NCBI RefSeq assembly: GCF_002943425.1
Contig: NZ_PTRA01000004.1
Location: forward strand, 248,001 to 312,000
From: Siphonobacter curvatus
GTDB lineage: Bacteria; Bacteroidota; Bacteroidia; Cytophagales; Spirosomataceae
Direction of reading: 5' to 3'
Length of the DNA: 64,000 bases
Within the stretch, counting starts at the first letter, position 1, and each line of letters opens with the position of its first letter. The notes under the pieces are model-generated. The model was not told where the DNA came from, did no database searches, and saw only the letters and a program-made list of their open reading frames with translations. The position numbers were made by a program, and so were the translations under genes. Positions 47,009-55,977 of this stretch are shown in pieces.

Positions 47009-48865
47009 ATGATCATTTACCAGGCTAACAAGCTGAGCTTTAAAGCGGATATCGAGACAGGCAATATCGAAGAGATTATCTTACATTTTTTTGAGCAGCG
47101 TCTCAATCGTTCAACCAGTAAAAGTGAAGTCCAGTCATGGCGTGATTCCTTATTGCACATGAACATGGTTCTCAGTGACTCTACTATTCCGGATGACTGT
47201 GGCGTAGCTATTGAGTACCAAATACCTATGACCTCTAAGCGAATCGACGTTATCCTTACGGGTCAAAGCGAAAATCATCAGGATCTAGTCGTGCTCGTGG
47301 AGTTAAAACGTTGGGAGACCGCGGAGTTAACGCAAAAAGATGGGATAGTAAAAACCCGGTTTAGCGGTGGTATAGCCGAAACCAGTCACCCCTCGTATCA
47401 GGCCTGGTCCTATGCCAGTCTCTTGAAAAGCTTTAACGAGACCGTGTACGCAGAAAATATTCCACTCCATCCGTGTGCCTTTCTTCATAACTACAAAAAG
47501 GATGAAGTGATAACCCATGCCTTTTATCAGACGTATATCGATAAGGCTCCGGTATTTCTGAAGACCGATCTTACCCAGTTAAGAGCCTTTATAAAGTCTT
47601 TTATTCGATATGGTGATACGGCCAACCTTCTTCACCGCATTGAAGAAAGCCAAATCAAGCCCTCTAAGAATCTGGCCGACAGCCTTGCGTCCATGATGAA
47701 GGGTAAACCAGAATTCATTCTAATTGATGAGCAAAAGCTGGTGTATGAGACGGCCCTGAGCCTGGCTCGTGTGGCCAGGAGTCGCACCAAACAAGTACTG
47801 ATTGTCAAAGGTGGTCCGGGTACAGGCAAATCTGTTATTGCAATTAATCTCTTAGTGAGTTTAATTCAAGAGCGGTTTAGTGCTTTATACACCTCTAAAA
47901 ATTCTGCTCCGAGAAAGGTTTATGAAAGTAAGTTAACGGGTACCCTACGCGCTTCGGAAATATCCAATCTCTTTCTGGGCTCCGGCTCCTTCACTGATAA
48001 AAAAGCTAATTCATTAAACGTGTTAATCGTTGATGAGGCTCATAGGCTCAACGAAAAATCAGGTCTTTTCAGTAATCTCGGCGAGAATCAGGTCAAAGAA
48101 ATTATTAATACGGCGGAGTGTTCCATCTTTTTCTTAGATGAAAACCAGCGTATTCACCTCAAAGACATAGGATCGGAAGAAGAAATTGCCAGATGGGCTT
48201 CTGCTGCGAACGCCCAGGTTACTACGCTGGAGCTAAGCTCCCAATTCAGATGCAGTGGATCAGATGGCTATCTGGCCTGGCTGGACCAGGTACTACAGAT
48301 CAGGGAAACTGCCAACGACTCGATTTCGGACCTAGGCTACGACTTTCGAATCTTTGATAACCCAAATGAGCTTCGGCAAGCAATCGAACTTCAAAATCAC
48401 TACAGCAACAAAGCTCGAATGGTGGCGGGGTACTGCTGGGAATGGGATAGTAAAAAAAATCCTCAAGCCTACGATGTTATTCTGCCTGAATTCGATTTTA
48501 AGATGCGATGGAATCTGACTACTGACGGTAGTTTATGGATTATTGCTCCCAACTCTGTGAATGAAATTGGCTGTATTCATACCTGCCAGGGACTAGAGGT
48601 TGACTATATAGGCGTGATTGTAGGAGAAGATTTAGGAATTGATGAGCAAGGGCACCTATATGCCAAACCTGAAAAAAGAGCTAAGTCTGATGCCTCAATT
48701 AAAGGATATAAGAAGCTTTTGAAAGAAGATCCGGACAATCAACAATTAGTAGAAGAGATCATTAAAAATACGTATCGAACGCTGATGACCAGAGGTATCA
48801 GAGGATGTTATGTCTATTTCGTGGACAAACGAGTTGAAGCGTATTTTAAAAGCCACCTTATTTAA
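47009..48865 (+). CDS. PD-(D/E)XK nuclease-like domain fused to DUF2075 helicase
   Basis: A 618-residue protein in two parts. Residues 60-140 fit a PD-(D/E)XK core: Asp80 in KRIDVILTG, Glu98-Leu-Lys100 in VVLVELKRW, and Gln131 in HPSYQAWSYASLL. Residues 255-618 are a DUF2075 (Schlafen group 3-like) SF1-type helicase/ATPase: Walker A GGPGTGKS (268-275), Walker B VLIVDEAHRL (338-347), LSSQFRCSGSDGYLAWL (motif III/IV region) and IHTCQGLEVDYIGVIVG (motif V). It follows the MazG-like gene by 9 bp. Nuclease plus helicase plus NTP pyrophosphatase is a combination expected of anti-phage systems; function is inference. Confidence 0.85.
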   Translation: MIIYQANKLSFKADIETGNIEEIILHFFEQRLNRSTSKSEVQSWRDSLLHMNMVLSDSTIPDDCGVAIEYQIPMTSKRIDVILTGQSENHQDLVVLVELKRWETAELTQKDGIVKTRFSGGIAETSHPSYQAWSYASLLKSFNETVYAENIPLHPCAFLHNYKKDEVITHAFYQTYIDKAPVFLKTDLTQLRAFIKSFIRYGDTANLLHRIEESQIKPSKNLADSLASMMKGKPEFILIDEQKLVYETALSLARVARSRTKQVLIVKGGPGTGKSVIAINLLVSLIQERFSALYTSKNSAPRKVYESKLTGTLRASEISNLFLGSGSFTDKKANSLNVLIVDEAHRLNEKSGLFSNLGENQVKEIINTAECSIFFLDENQRIHLKDIGSEEEIARWASAANAQVTTLELSSQFRCSGSDGYLAWLDQVLQIRETANDSISDLGYDFRIFDNPNELRQAIELQNHYSNKARMVAGYCWEWDSKKNPQAYDVILPEFDFKMRWNLTTDGSLWIIAPNSVNEIGCIHTCQGLEVDYIGVIVGEDLGIDEQGHLYAKPEKRAKSDASIKGYKKLLKEDPDNQQLVEEIIKNTYRTLMTRGIRGCYVYFVDKRVEAYFKSHLI

Positions 48866-49180
48866 GACGCCTTGTAAAAAAGCTTTTGCTGAGCTGTATT
48901 AACATAGAAGTATAAGGGGCCTATTAGCCTAAAGATTGATCATGCAACAGAAAAAGCGGTTAGAAGAGCGAATTTGGTTAGAACCTTGGGGAGATTCCAG
49001 TAAGCCAAAAGGATTCTCTAGTACTTCAATTAAATAAGGAGATTACTTAGCAACACCCACTATTTGGAAGACACCTTGAACTTATGGGAAGAAGTTTTGC
49101 TAATGATTGTCTGCTTCCCCTAAAAGTGATGATTGAATAAATAGAGCTTTCCGATTATATTTTCATAACAGGAAAGGAAC
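48866..49180. other. Gene-poor stretch
   Basis: About 0.3 kb after the helicase gene. No open frame, hairpin or repeat could be supported. Confidence 0.3.
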
Positions 49181-49299
49181 ATGAAAAAGAATCGATTTAA
49201 TGAGGCCCAGACGGTTGGCCGCTGCCATCGTGGCCATTCTTAAGCAGCAAAACGGTCAGACCATTATCCAGATTACCCGTGAGCATGGAATGGCTTAAA
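49181..49299 (+). pseudogene. IS3-type orfA remnant, plus strand
   Basis: A start and first segment MKKNRFNEAQ, then after a frameshift VAILKQQNGQTIIQITREHG, spell the N-terminal helix-turn-helix of an IS3-family transposase orfA. It stops at 49299, with no orfB downstream. Confidence 0.75.
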
Positions 49300-49429
49300 T
49301 TCCATTGCGGCACTAATGCCGTGCTCACGGGTGATCTGAGCGACGTGGGACCGCCCATGCGGTTTGCCCACCATCCTGTTGTTTAAAAATCGCCACGATC
49401 TGCGATTCGGTGAATTTGACTTGTTTCAT
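49300..49429 (-). pseudogene. IS3-type orfA remnant, minus strand
   Basis: MKQVKFTESQIVAIFKQQDG followed, after a frameshift, by AQITREHGISAAME is a second, diverged IS3 orfA N-terminus facing the plus-strand copy. The two remnants meet tail to tail at 49300, giving an inverted repeat around CCGTGAGCATGG / GTGCTCACGG. Confidence 0.75.
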
Positions 49430-50174
49430 TTCCCTTTTTTACTAGTAAAATTTAAGTTTTTTACTCTACTTTTCACTGGCTCACTTTCATGGGTTCAAGA
49501 CACATCCTGTCAACGCTATTTGTGCTCTATAAACCTTCGGTCAAAAAGCACCCAACCAGCCCGTAAAAGAGTTGAAATAAACAGTAGCCTTACTCGTCAT
49601 TTGGGTATTGCCTACCAGTACCGCATAAATTAACGCTCATTAAGCCCTAATCCGATAGCGATCGAACCGCTGCTTACTCCTATAAGTGAGAATTACTTTC
49701 GGTTTACCGATGGGGGTTGTCATGTCCCAATAAATTGTATGTATATACAGGAGAATACATTGAAAAGATCAAGATGGCCGGAAAAAATTATTGGTAATGC
49801 TTCTGAAGATTTACTTTTGGGGGAAGCTGGCAAGAACGGCTAAGAACCTCATTGAAACTCATTCAGGTTAATTAATCCTTATATTTATTTTACATAAATA
49901 CAAGGGCTTGTACGCTACAAAGAATAGCCTATTTCGAAAGGCTACTAACCAGTATCGTTTGAAATAGGCTACATCTCTTCATTTGCTGCTTGTTTGACAA
50001 ATATATCGGCTCGTTATGTAAGTATCAAGATTAACCTTTTACTGAGGTGCGTTTAAAACATGTAAAAAACTTTGAGATTCTTAGAAAGAACATATTTACT
50101 ACTAAATTCTGAAATAGTTTGTCTATCTAAAATTAAACTCTTGATAATAGTTAATGCAATATTGACCTACATAT
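49430..50174. other. Gene-poor AT-rich stretch
   Basis: About 0.75 kb. A plus-strand frame running through 49364-49633 overlaps the IS remnant and looks fortuitous. An inverted repeat at 49925-49971 is the only structure I can support. Confidence 0.35.
49925..49971 (-). terminator. Inverted repeat downstream of the 4TM gene
   Basis: TAGCCTATTTC (49925-49935) pairs exactly with GAAATAGGCTA (49961-49971); the loop is 25 bases. It lies about 200 bp past the stop of the last gene of the MBL / E2-E1-JAB operon and could end that transcript, although the loop is long. Confidence 0.45.
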
Positions 50175-50876
50175 CTATGCAGTTTTACTATTAACAGGAG
50201 GCGTAGCTAAGTATTGTTCAATGAGTGTTTCAGCATATTCTTGTCCTGAATGACGAATCATGAAAGGAGCTAATAATGCAGACAGGAGGTACATCATAAA
50301 AAATGCCACCGAAATTTTTAGGTGCCCCCCATTGGTTTTAAATTGATATATGACTATAAAAATCAATATTGTTGCTGCAACTATGCTACCCCCAGCCAAA
50401 TTTCGAACAAAGCCATAAGAGGTTAACCGGCGACAGACGAAAGGTTCAGAACGCATTTTATCTCGTATACGAGCAACTGCTGAAGCAATGGTCTTTCTTG
50501 CCTCAATAGGATCATTGGCTTCTTGTTTCTCACTTAGGAGTCGAATTCCAAAATCTTCAAAAATTCTTTGATGTAACTGTTTCTTAATCAGCTTACCTAA
50601 TTTAGGATTACTAATAAGTAACAGATTTGTTGAAGGTAGTTTCTCAATCGTAGGTTGATAAATTGTCTTAGAGATATAGGCATTTATTTGAATTAGAAGA
50701 AAGGAGATTCCCAATCCGATTGATGCTGATGCAACTTCAGTCAAGTTCATCACCTTCTCAGAAGGTCGCCACCAGTTTATCTGACATAGATAGATATCTA
50801 GAAGCATCATAATCGGAAAGCTGGTTAGCAATGCCGGAAGATATTGAGCTCGCCAATAATAGCTATTAATTTTCAT
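50175..50876 (-). CDS. Four-helix membrane protein of unknown family, ubiquitin-like operon
   Basis: A 233-residue protein I cannot place. Four hydrophobic segments are visible in two pairs: about 13-31 (LPALLTSFPIMMLLDIYL) and 48-68 (ASASIGLGISFLLIQI), then about 157-178 (GSIVAATILIFIVIYQF) and 188-206 (SVAFFMMYLLSALLAPF). Between the pairs is a charged cytoplasmic-type segment of about 90 residues. It starts 36 bp after the stop of the E2-E1-JAB gene on the same strand, so it is the third gene of that operon. Two-pair membrane proteins are common as membrane-damaging effectors in defence operons, so that role is possible here, but nothing in the sequence proves it. Confidence 0.75.
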   Translation of the reverse strand: MKINSYYWRAQYLPALLTSFPIMMLLDIYLCQINWWRPSEKVMNLTEVASASIGLGISFLLIQINAYISKTIYQPTIEKLPSTNLLLISNPKLGKLIKKQLHQRIFEDFGIRLLSEKQEANDPIEARKTIASAVARIRDKMRSEPFVCRRLTSYGFVRNLAGGSIVAATILIFIVIYQFKTNGGHLKISVAFFMMYLLSALLAPFMIRHSGQEYAETLIEQYLATPPVNSKTA

Positions 50877-50912
50877 GGTAATTATGAGGTCATATTTACT
50901 TATGAAATCAGA

Positions 50913-53264
50913 TTAATTAGTTAGCTGTAAATCAACACTATAGTAGTCTTGATTTCTAGAATGCACACTACAAGCGGGCAGTCCCTCAGATGACAAAATG
51001 ATCATTACCGGGTTTTCAGTATTGTATTGAGAACTGCTGGCTATTGCTTCTAAGCTTTTTAAATCAAAGCTGCTAGGCCGGTTATCAGAACTAGGATGAT
51101 AATGCCATTCTCCTACGTAGACATGCCCGAACTCATTAAACTGTTGATCTAAAAATTCCTGACAAAAGTTTACATCACGCTCAAAATAACGGGCTTCTTT
51201 CTTTGCAGCCGGTCCAGGGCCAGAAGCCGCTTCAATTGTAATCGCATTATTAGTTAAACGCCCCAGTAATATTCCCCCTGTCTCTATTTCAGGGGCTAGT
51301 TGAGTTTCTGTCCGCATGAAATCTAAAATGGCTGACGAGCATTGTACACGCTTTTTTAAAAGCGAAAGGCAGTAGGGACAAGCAGGATGGGGAGCAATGA
51401 ATGAGCTTGTCAGGCTAAAGGGTTGAGTGCCTGGGAATGGAACGTCGGCTTCTGTACTCCAGATCCAATGATTTTGATCCATTGGTAAACGTTCTTGCAG
51501 GTAATCAAGTAATAATCTTCCGGTTAGAGACGAAATTAGCTTAAGATCCGCACTGCTTGCTGGCCTAACGGGGTTGTTACACTCATTAGTTAAAGTTGGT
51601 AAACTCGGATCAGCTCTAACCTTCGTAACTACTGGATTCTCTTCGGCCGAGTAAAGTGATAAGCAGTGAAAGCAGGCATCCCTGCCGGGTATTACTCTAA
51701 AAAGTCGGGCTGCTTTTCCTCCCCTCAAAGCTCGGCTATAGAAAACGGCCCGACCATTGGTGACTGCTTGTTCATTTAAAAAGCCTTCGACATTGTCATC
51801 AGCAATCGTTGAAATACCTACAGCTGAATTATCGAAAAAAGGAAGGATTGATGTATCCAGTAAATTTAACGGAATTGGATATGTGGTAACAAAAGGATTA
51901 TGATAGTGAATTATATCTGATACAGCTAACACTTTTGCTACAGCAATGTATTTTAAACTAGCTAAATGCCGGACTGCATTGTGAGCTTTAAATGTTTCCT
52001 TATCGACCAAAACGATATCTTCAACCCCTGCTTTGGCTACCATGTCCGCTACTTCGCTACCTAATGACCCGCAACCAAGAATAACAACAGCTTGATTTTG
52101 TAACTGAGAACGATTTGCTCTAGTCGCATTTCTTTGATGAAACGATTGATCACTAAATAGCTCAGAATGAACAACTTCAACTACCTTATAATTGGCTAAC
52201 AAGGTTTCGCTAAAGTCTTCTAGCGAATTTCCAAAAATAATACCCCTACCCTCTTTGTTTTTCTTGACTTTGAAAAGCTGCCACTCCAAGATATTTCGAC
52301 GGTTAGGGAATCGGATAGCAATCAGAAGTTCTTCTGGTAAGTTTTTAATATCAGTAGATATGATTCTATGCAGTCTTGCCAGCCCAACCTCTTGACTACC
52401 TTCACCGATTATACTAAGAAAGCCTGTTAACCCATCAAAAGGTTGTGGTTCTTTTTGAATGGAAAACCAATATCCCCTTAAGAATCGTCTTTCATCAATA
52501 GCCGATTGAACAACCTCTTTTTTACTTTCTAAGTCTTCAGCTTTTTCAATGCCTACAGGTAATAAAGATTTCCATCTCTCAACTGACCGTAATTGCAAAA
52601 TTCCCGTTGAGTCTTCTCCATTTAACGCAAAACCATAAAAAGTACGATGTTCAGTATTATATAGCTTACTTTGTTTACGATGTGCCAAGAGTCCAGCATA
52701 AAAATAACCTTGAAAGAGAGATTCTTCTAAGTAATCGCTTGAATAGAGGAATTCAGTGTCTACTGACAAGCTCCTTAGGTGAGCAAATAATTCAACCTCT
52801 GAACTATCCGGAGGAAAATGTCCAGACGTAATCCCACCTAACCAGTCACGTACCCGGCATAGTAGCTGATCCGCATGATAAAACGAAGAACCCGTTTCCA
52901 GGTGATCGTTTTCCAGTATACATAAGGCTCCATTGGCCATTTGATGGCGATGGTTGTAGAACTTAACCTTATCAGTCAACAGTTCTCCGATTTCATCAAA
53001 ATTTTGAGTAGCCAACTCATCAAGCTCTTTTAAAGAAAGTAATTCCTTTAATAAATAGATACTGGGCAAAGCATAAGGCGTTGCCTCCGGGTAAACAATC
53101 AGAATTGGATAACGATAAACCCGATCTTGCCGTACGAGGATTTCCCCGCACGACAAGAATACTTGGTTCAAAGCCTGATGGTGCTCTCGGTAGTTACTAT
53201 CTCTCCTGAGCCGAATACTTTCCTCCGATAAGTATTCGGGATGTCGCTTAAACCAGCTTTCCAT
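50913..53264 (-). CDS. E2-E1-JAB triple-domain ubiquitin-like conjugation enzyme
   Basis: A 783-residue protein; the ATG at 53264 lies 4 bp past the MBL gene stop (an in-frame TTG at 53291 would overlap it). Residues about 1-160 look like an E2 domain with HRHQMANGALCILEN; Cys115 is the likely catalytic cysteine. Residues about 380-620 are a ThiF/E1 adenylation domain: VVILGCGSLGSE (about 393-404), VLVDKETFKAHNAVRHL, zinc cysteines Cys531/534 and Cys629/632, and Cys562 in NECNNPVRP as candidate E1 cysteine. Residues about 645-783 are a JAB/JAMM protease: Glu661 in ETGGILLG and HYHPSSDNRPSSFD matching HxHx7SxxD (His721, His723, Ser731, Asp734). In CBASS the same chemistry is split over Cap2 (E2-E1) and Cap3 (JAB). 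All active residues appear intact. Confidence 0.92.
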   Translation of the reverse strand: MESWFKRHPEYLSEESIRLRRDSNYREHHQALNQVFLSCGEILVRQDRVYRYPILIVYPEATPYALPSIYLLKELLSLKELDELATQNFDEIGELLTDKVKFYNHRHQMANGALCILENDHLETGSSFYHADQLLCRVRDWLGGITSGHFPPDSSEVELFAHLRSLSVDTEFLYSSDYLEESLFQGYFYAGLLAHRKQSKLYNTEHRTFYGFALNGEDSTGILQLRSVERWKSLLPVGIEKAEDLESKKEVVQSAIDERRFLRGYWFSIQKEPQPFDGLTGFLSIIGEGSQEVGLARLHRIISTDIKNLPEELLIAIRFPNRRNILEWQLFKVKKNKEGRGIIFGNSLEDFSETLLANYKVVEVVHSELFSDQSFHQRNATRANRSQLQNQAVVILGCGSLGSEVADMVAKAGVEDIVLVDKETFKAHNAVRHLASLKYIAVAKVLAVSDIIHYHNPFVTTYPIPLNLLDTSILPFFDNSAVGISTIADDNVEGFLNEQAVTNGRAVFYSRALRGGKAARLFRVIPGRDACFHCLSLYSAEENPVVTKVRADPSLPTLTNECNNPVRPASSADLKLISSLTGRLLLDYLQERLPMDQNHWIWSTEADVPFPGTQPFSLTSSFIAPHPACPYCLSLLKKRVQCSSAILDFMRTETQLAPEIETGGILLGRLTNNAITIEAASGPGPAAKKEARYFERDVNFCQEFLDQQFNEFGHVYVGEWHYHPSSDNRPSSFDLKSLEAIASSSQYNTENPVMIILSSEGLPACSVHSRNQDYYSVDLQLTN

Positions 53265-53268
53265 TTGT

Positions 53269-54384
53269 TTAACCCATAGGTTTGTTATCAATCTTTGTAC
53301 CGGATGAGCCTACATGTACTCCAAAACCAATAGCCTTTTTAGAATCTGAAGTATCTCGTTTTTGATCCGAATCACTCTTCTTTCTACCATAGGTTTCGAC
53401 CAATCGCTTATCTAGCCGAACATCCATTTGACCTGAAGAATCAATATCTATAATGACGGATTCTAGATTTTCGCCCAAGTGAAGAATATTATCCGGATCG
53501 ACATACTTTTTATAGAGCTCCATGGCATCATCGTGTGGATGATCATGCGGACTATCTGCCTGCTTAGGAGCACTGATGATAAGATACGTAGGTTCGATGA
53601 ACTTTATATGCTCTTCATACACATCTTCATCGTCTTCATTTTCTTTAAAAAAGGTTCTTGATCCGTGATGACTTGCACTCAAAACAATAGCAGTCAAATG
53701 ATCTTTATGATAATCTGTTATATGTTCTTTCCAAGCCTTTTTATCCGAATCCCCAGTCATCATGATGTGCTTTGGATCGCTTCCGTACCCAAAGCGTATG
53801 ACTCCACATTGTTCATGAATGCGGCGATACCTCGCTTTTTCATCTTCTCCATCAATATCATCACATACGTATTCGGCTGGGGAGAGTACGATATAATCTA
53901 CATTGCCAATTTTCTTTACAACTTCGGTCTCTGCTTTATCGCTCTTTCTTAGCTTATTGACATCATTTGTCCCTTTGAGATGGTATTCATTCGATTTCCC
54001 TACTTTATCAAGGACATATTTAAGCTCTTTATAAGCTCCTTCGTCTTTCCCCGAAGCTTTATGATTGGAATGCCATACTTCAGTGATTCCTATCTCATCG
54101 TATAAATCCTTAATACCAGCTGTATGGTCTGCATGAGGGTGTGTATTGATATATACATCAATCTTCTGACCATCCGTGAAAAGATCTTTAAATAAACTGA
54201 TCAGTTCAATTTCATCGGACTCTTTGTCTTGATCACAATCCACTAAAACGTATTGATAATCTTCAACATTAGGACCTGTTGGGATCACCAGCAGGGTGGT
54301 CTCCCCTTGTCCAGTGTAGAGATACACACTGCGGAAAATACCCGCCTGCGTAGGCTTGATGACTTCTTGGGCTACATTGGCCAT
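53269..54384 (-). CDS. Metallo-beta-lactamase fold hydrolase (ComEC/Rec2-like), glycine tail
   Basis: A 371-residue protein without signal peptide. The MBL metal motif is complete: THPHADHTAG (His82, His84, Asp86, His87), then TGDSD (Asp212), SASHHGS (His239/240) and SPHDHPHDD. The fold resembles the ComEC/Rec2 hydrolase domain, which in some proteins acts on nucleic acids. After about residue 330 a charged, low-complexity linker (RKKSDSDQKRDTSDSKK) leads to a short tail, GFGVHVGSSGTKIDNKPMG, ending in glycine. The stop is followed after 4 bp by the E2-E1-JAB start, so translation is likely coupled. The tail resembles the exposed C-termini that E1 enzymes activate; that is inference. Confidence 0.9.
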   Translation of the reverse strand: MANVAQEVIKPTQAGIFRSVYLYTGQGETTLLVIPTGPNVEDYQYVLVDCDQDKESDEIELISLFKDLFTDGQKIDVYINTHPHADHTAGIKDLYDEIGITEVWHSNHKASGKDEGAYKELKYVLDKVGKSNEYHLKGTNDVNKLRKSDKAETEVVKKIGNVDYIVLSPAEYVCDDIDGEDEKARYRRIHEQCGVIRFGYGSDPKHIMMTGDSDKKAWKEHITDYHKDHLTAIVLSASHHGSRTFFKENEDDEDVYEEHIKFIEPTYLIISAPKQADSPHDHPHDDAMELYKKYVDPDNILHLGENLESVIIDIDSSGQMDVRLDKRLVETYGRKKSDSDQKRDTSDSKKAIGFGVHVGSSGTKIDNKPMG

Positions 54385-54685
54385 TTTCTTATGGTTACAT
54401 TAGTTTTAGGTCAGTTTCTTATAGATCGGTACTGACTCTATTGAACCGGGAGAAATAACCCAAGGGAAAGCGTTTGGAAATAAGTAAGCAAAACAATTAG
54501 CTTTGCCAGCCGTTTTACAAACGCAACAGACTCCCCGGTACCGTTTACTTAACGGTATCATCGTCCCCACGACGAACAAGCGGTCTGAAATCGAGGGTCA
54601 GGAAAGCTTGCCGGCATCTGACCCTTATTTTAACTACGCTAGTATCTTATGGTAGCTTATAGTTACTACTTTCAACTTCTGTATA
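54385..54685. other. Spacer between the two minus-strand operons
   Basis: About 0.3 kb that should carry the promoter of the MBL / E2-E1-JAB operon. A small inverted repeat ACCGTTTACTTAACGGT at 54540-54556 is the only symmetry I see. Confidence 0.35.
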
Positions 54686-55216
54686 TTATTTAATCATAGC
54701 TAAATAGTCTTTCCAGGTTTTACAAGGCAGTCGGCTCCGTTGAGCAAGTACTAAGTTTATAAAGTGATCGCAGTCACCTTCTGTCATAACCTGCTCATTG
54801 TAAGCAATTAGCAATAGGTCCATCGTAGTAAGATAGACAATTTGATGCTGCTGGCAATAGAGCCGAATATCTTTAAGGTTACTGCTGGCAATGACATCAT
54901 TGAAATGACGGGCTACAGCCATACAAGCCGCTTCTCCATCCCCTCTAGTCAGCGTTAAAAGCTGATATTCCTTAACTACCATAGGGTTCTGCGTTGGAAA
55001 CACCATCAACTGGATTTCAGTAGATAGAAGGCTACTAACCTGACCCGTAAAACTTTGATCGCGATTTCGCATCAGTTCACTTTCTACGTTATCAAGCATA
55101 TAAAGTTGGCCCTTAAAGAGCTGTATCAAAAAAGACCAACCTTGCCCTTTGATAAAATGACTGACTACATCTGCATCCAGTAAAATCCGCTTTCCTGCAA
55201 AATCATCCTTCTTCAT
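54686..55216 (-). CDS. PIN-domain ribonuclease-like protein (toxin candidate)
   Basis: A 176-residue protein with the acidic set of a PIN ribonuclease: Asp14 and Asp16 in ILLDADVVSHFI, Glu45 or Glu47 in DNVESELM, Glu95 in TRGDGEAACMAVAR, and Asp116 in SSNLKDIRLY. PIN nucleases cut RNA and serve as toxins in many toxin-antitoxin pairs. The start overlaps the end of the ImmA/IrrE gene by 14 bp, so the two are translationally coupled, and an XRE regulator starts the operon. The role as toxin is inferred from fold and context. Confidence 0.83.
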   Translation of the reverse strand: MKKDDFAGKRILLDADVVSHFIKGQGWSFLIQLFKGQLYMLDNVESELMRNRDQSFTGQVSSLLSTEIQLMVFPTQNPMVVKEYQLLTLTRGDGEAACMAVARHFNDVIASSNLKDIRLYCQQHQIVYLTTMDLLLIAYNEQVMTEGDCDHFINLVLAQRSRLPCKTWKDYLAMIK

Positions 55217-55961
55217 CTAGGTTATTAACATTTAAAGGATCTAACACCCCAGAATCTTGCAGAGCCCCATCATAATCAGTTTCTGAAATCAATTCATGAT
55301 CATATAAGGCCTTAGCTAGTTCTCCATATTCGCCTATCATGTAATTGTTGCCTGGCTCAGAAGCTGAATGTAATCGGTACAGATAATTTGTATATCCATA
55401 GTTAGCCAGCTGTTCATAGGCATCTTTATATAATCGATCATAGCCTGCTGAACCAATAAGCCCCAATCTTTTAAGCGTTCTCAGCAAGGCAGGCCGCGAG
55501 CACTCATATAAGTGTTGGATGTGCAGAAACGTAGCCGTTGACAAAGAATCTCGAGCATACTCGCTTTTAGGAATTTGCTCATAGACTCCATGCTCTGGTA
55601 AAAGCAAATGAGCTGCAAACCAGTCGGCTCGCAGCTCATCTAAATCTTTCTCAGGAAAACGTCCAGCAAAACTGACCATGGCTTGCTGCCGCTTTTGAAT
55701 AAAAAGGTGATACAATTCATGTCCAATTGAAAAATTTTGACGGCCAACGGAATGTGTACTATTAATAAGCATAAAACGATGATCATCTCGCAACATCGCC
55801 ATTCCAGAAAAATCACTGCCTAATGGACGAAATAAAGTCAGCACATCCAGCTTAGCCAGCAGATTACGCAGTGCTACAGGTTCGGTCGCACTTAAACCCT
55901 GCTCCTGTCGAAACCGCTGAGCCGCCAGCATCATTTCACGCTCTAAGAAATTCATACCCAT
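55203..55961 (-). CDS. ImmA/IrrE family metallo-endopeptidase
   Basis: A 252-residue protein. The ATG at 55961 (MGMNFLEREMMLAAQRF) lies 16 bp past the XRE stop; 55955 is an equally good ATG, and the frame open to 56048 overlaps the XRE gene. The zinc site is IGHELYHLFIQ (HExxH, about 81-85) with the third ligand in LDELRADWFAAHLLLP (about Glu109), as in ImmA/IrrE peptidases that cleave a repressor or antitoxin. In many genomes the XRE and IrrE domains form one chain; here they are two genes. The PIN gene overlaps its 3' end. Confidence 0.9.
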   Translation of the reverse strand: MGMNFLEREMMLAAQRFRQEQGLSATEPVALRNLLAKLDVLTLFRPLGSDFSGMAMLRDDHRFMLINSTHSVGRQNFSIGHELYHLFIQKRQQAMVSFAGRFPEKDLDELRADWFAAHLLLPEHGVYEQIPKSEYARDSLSTATFLHIQHLYECSRPALLRTLKRLGLIGSAGYDRLYKDAYEQLANYGYTNYLYRLHSASEPGNNYMIGEYGELAKALYDHELISETDYDGALQDSGVLDPLNVNNLDEEG

Positions 55962-55977
55962 TATTGTCTTTACTAAG

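Noticed and set aside
49364-49633. 89-residue open frame on the plus strand
   Set aside because: It runs antisense across an IS3 orfA remnant and has no features of its own.
50913-54384. CBASS type II (cap2/cap3 with CD-NTase)
   Set aside because: No CD-NTase (GS...DxD nucleotidyltransferase) or typical Cap4/phospholipase effector is visible in the window; only the E2-E1-JAB chemistry is shared.
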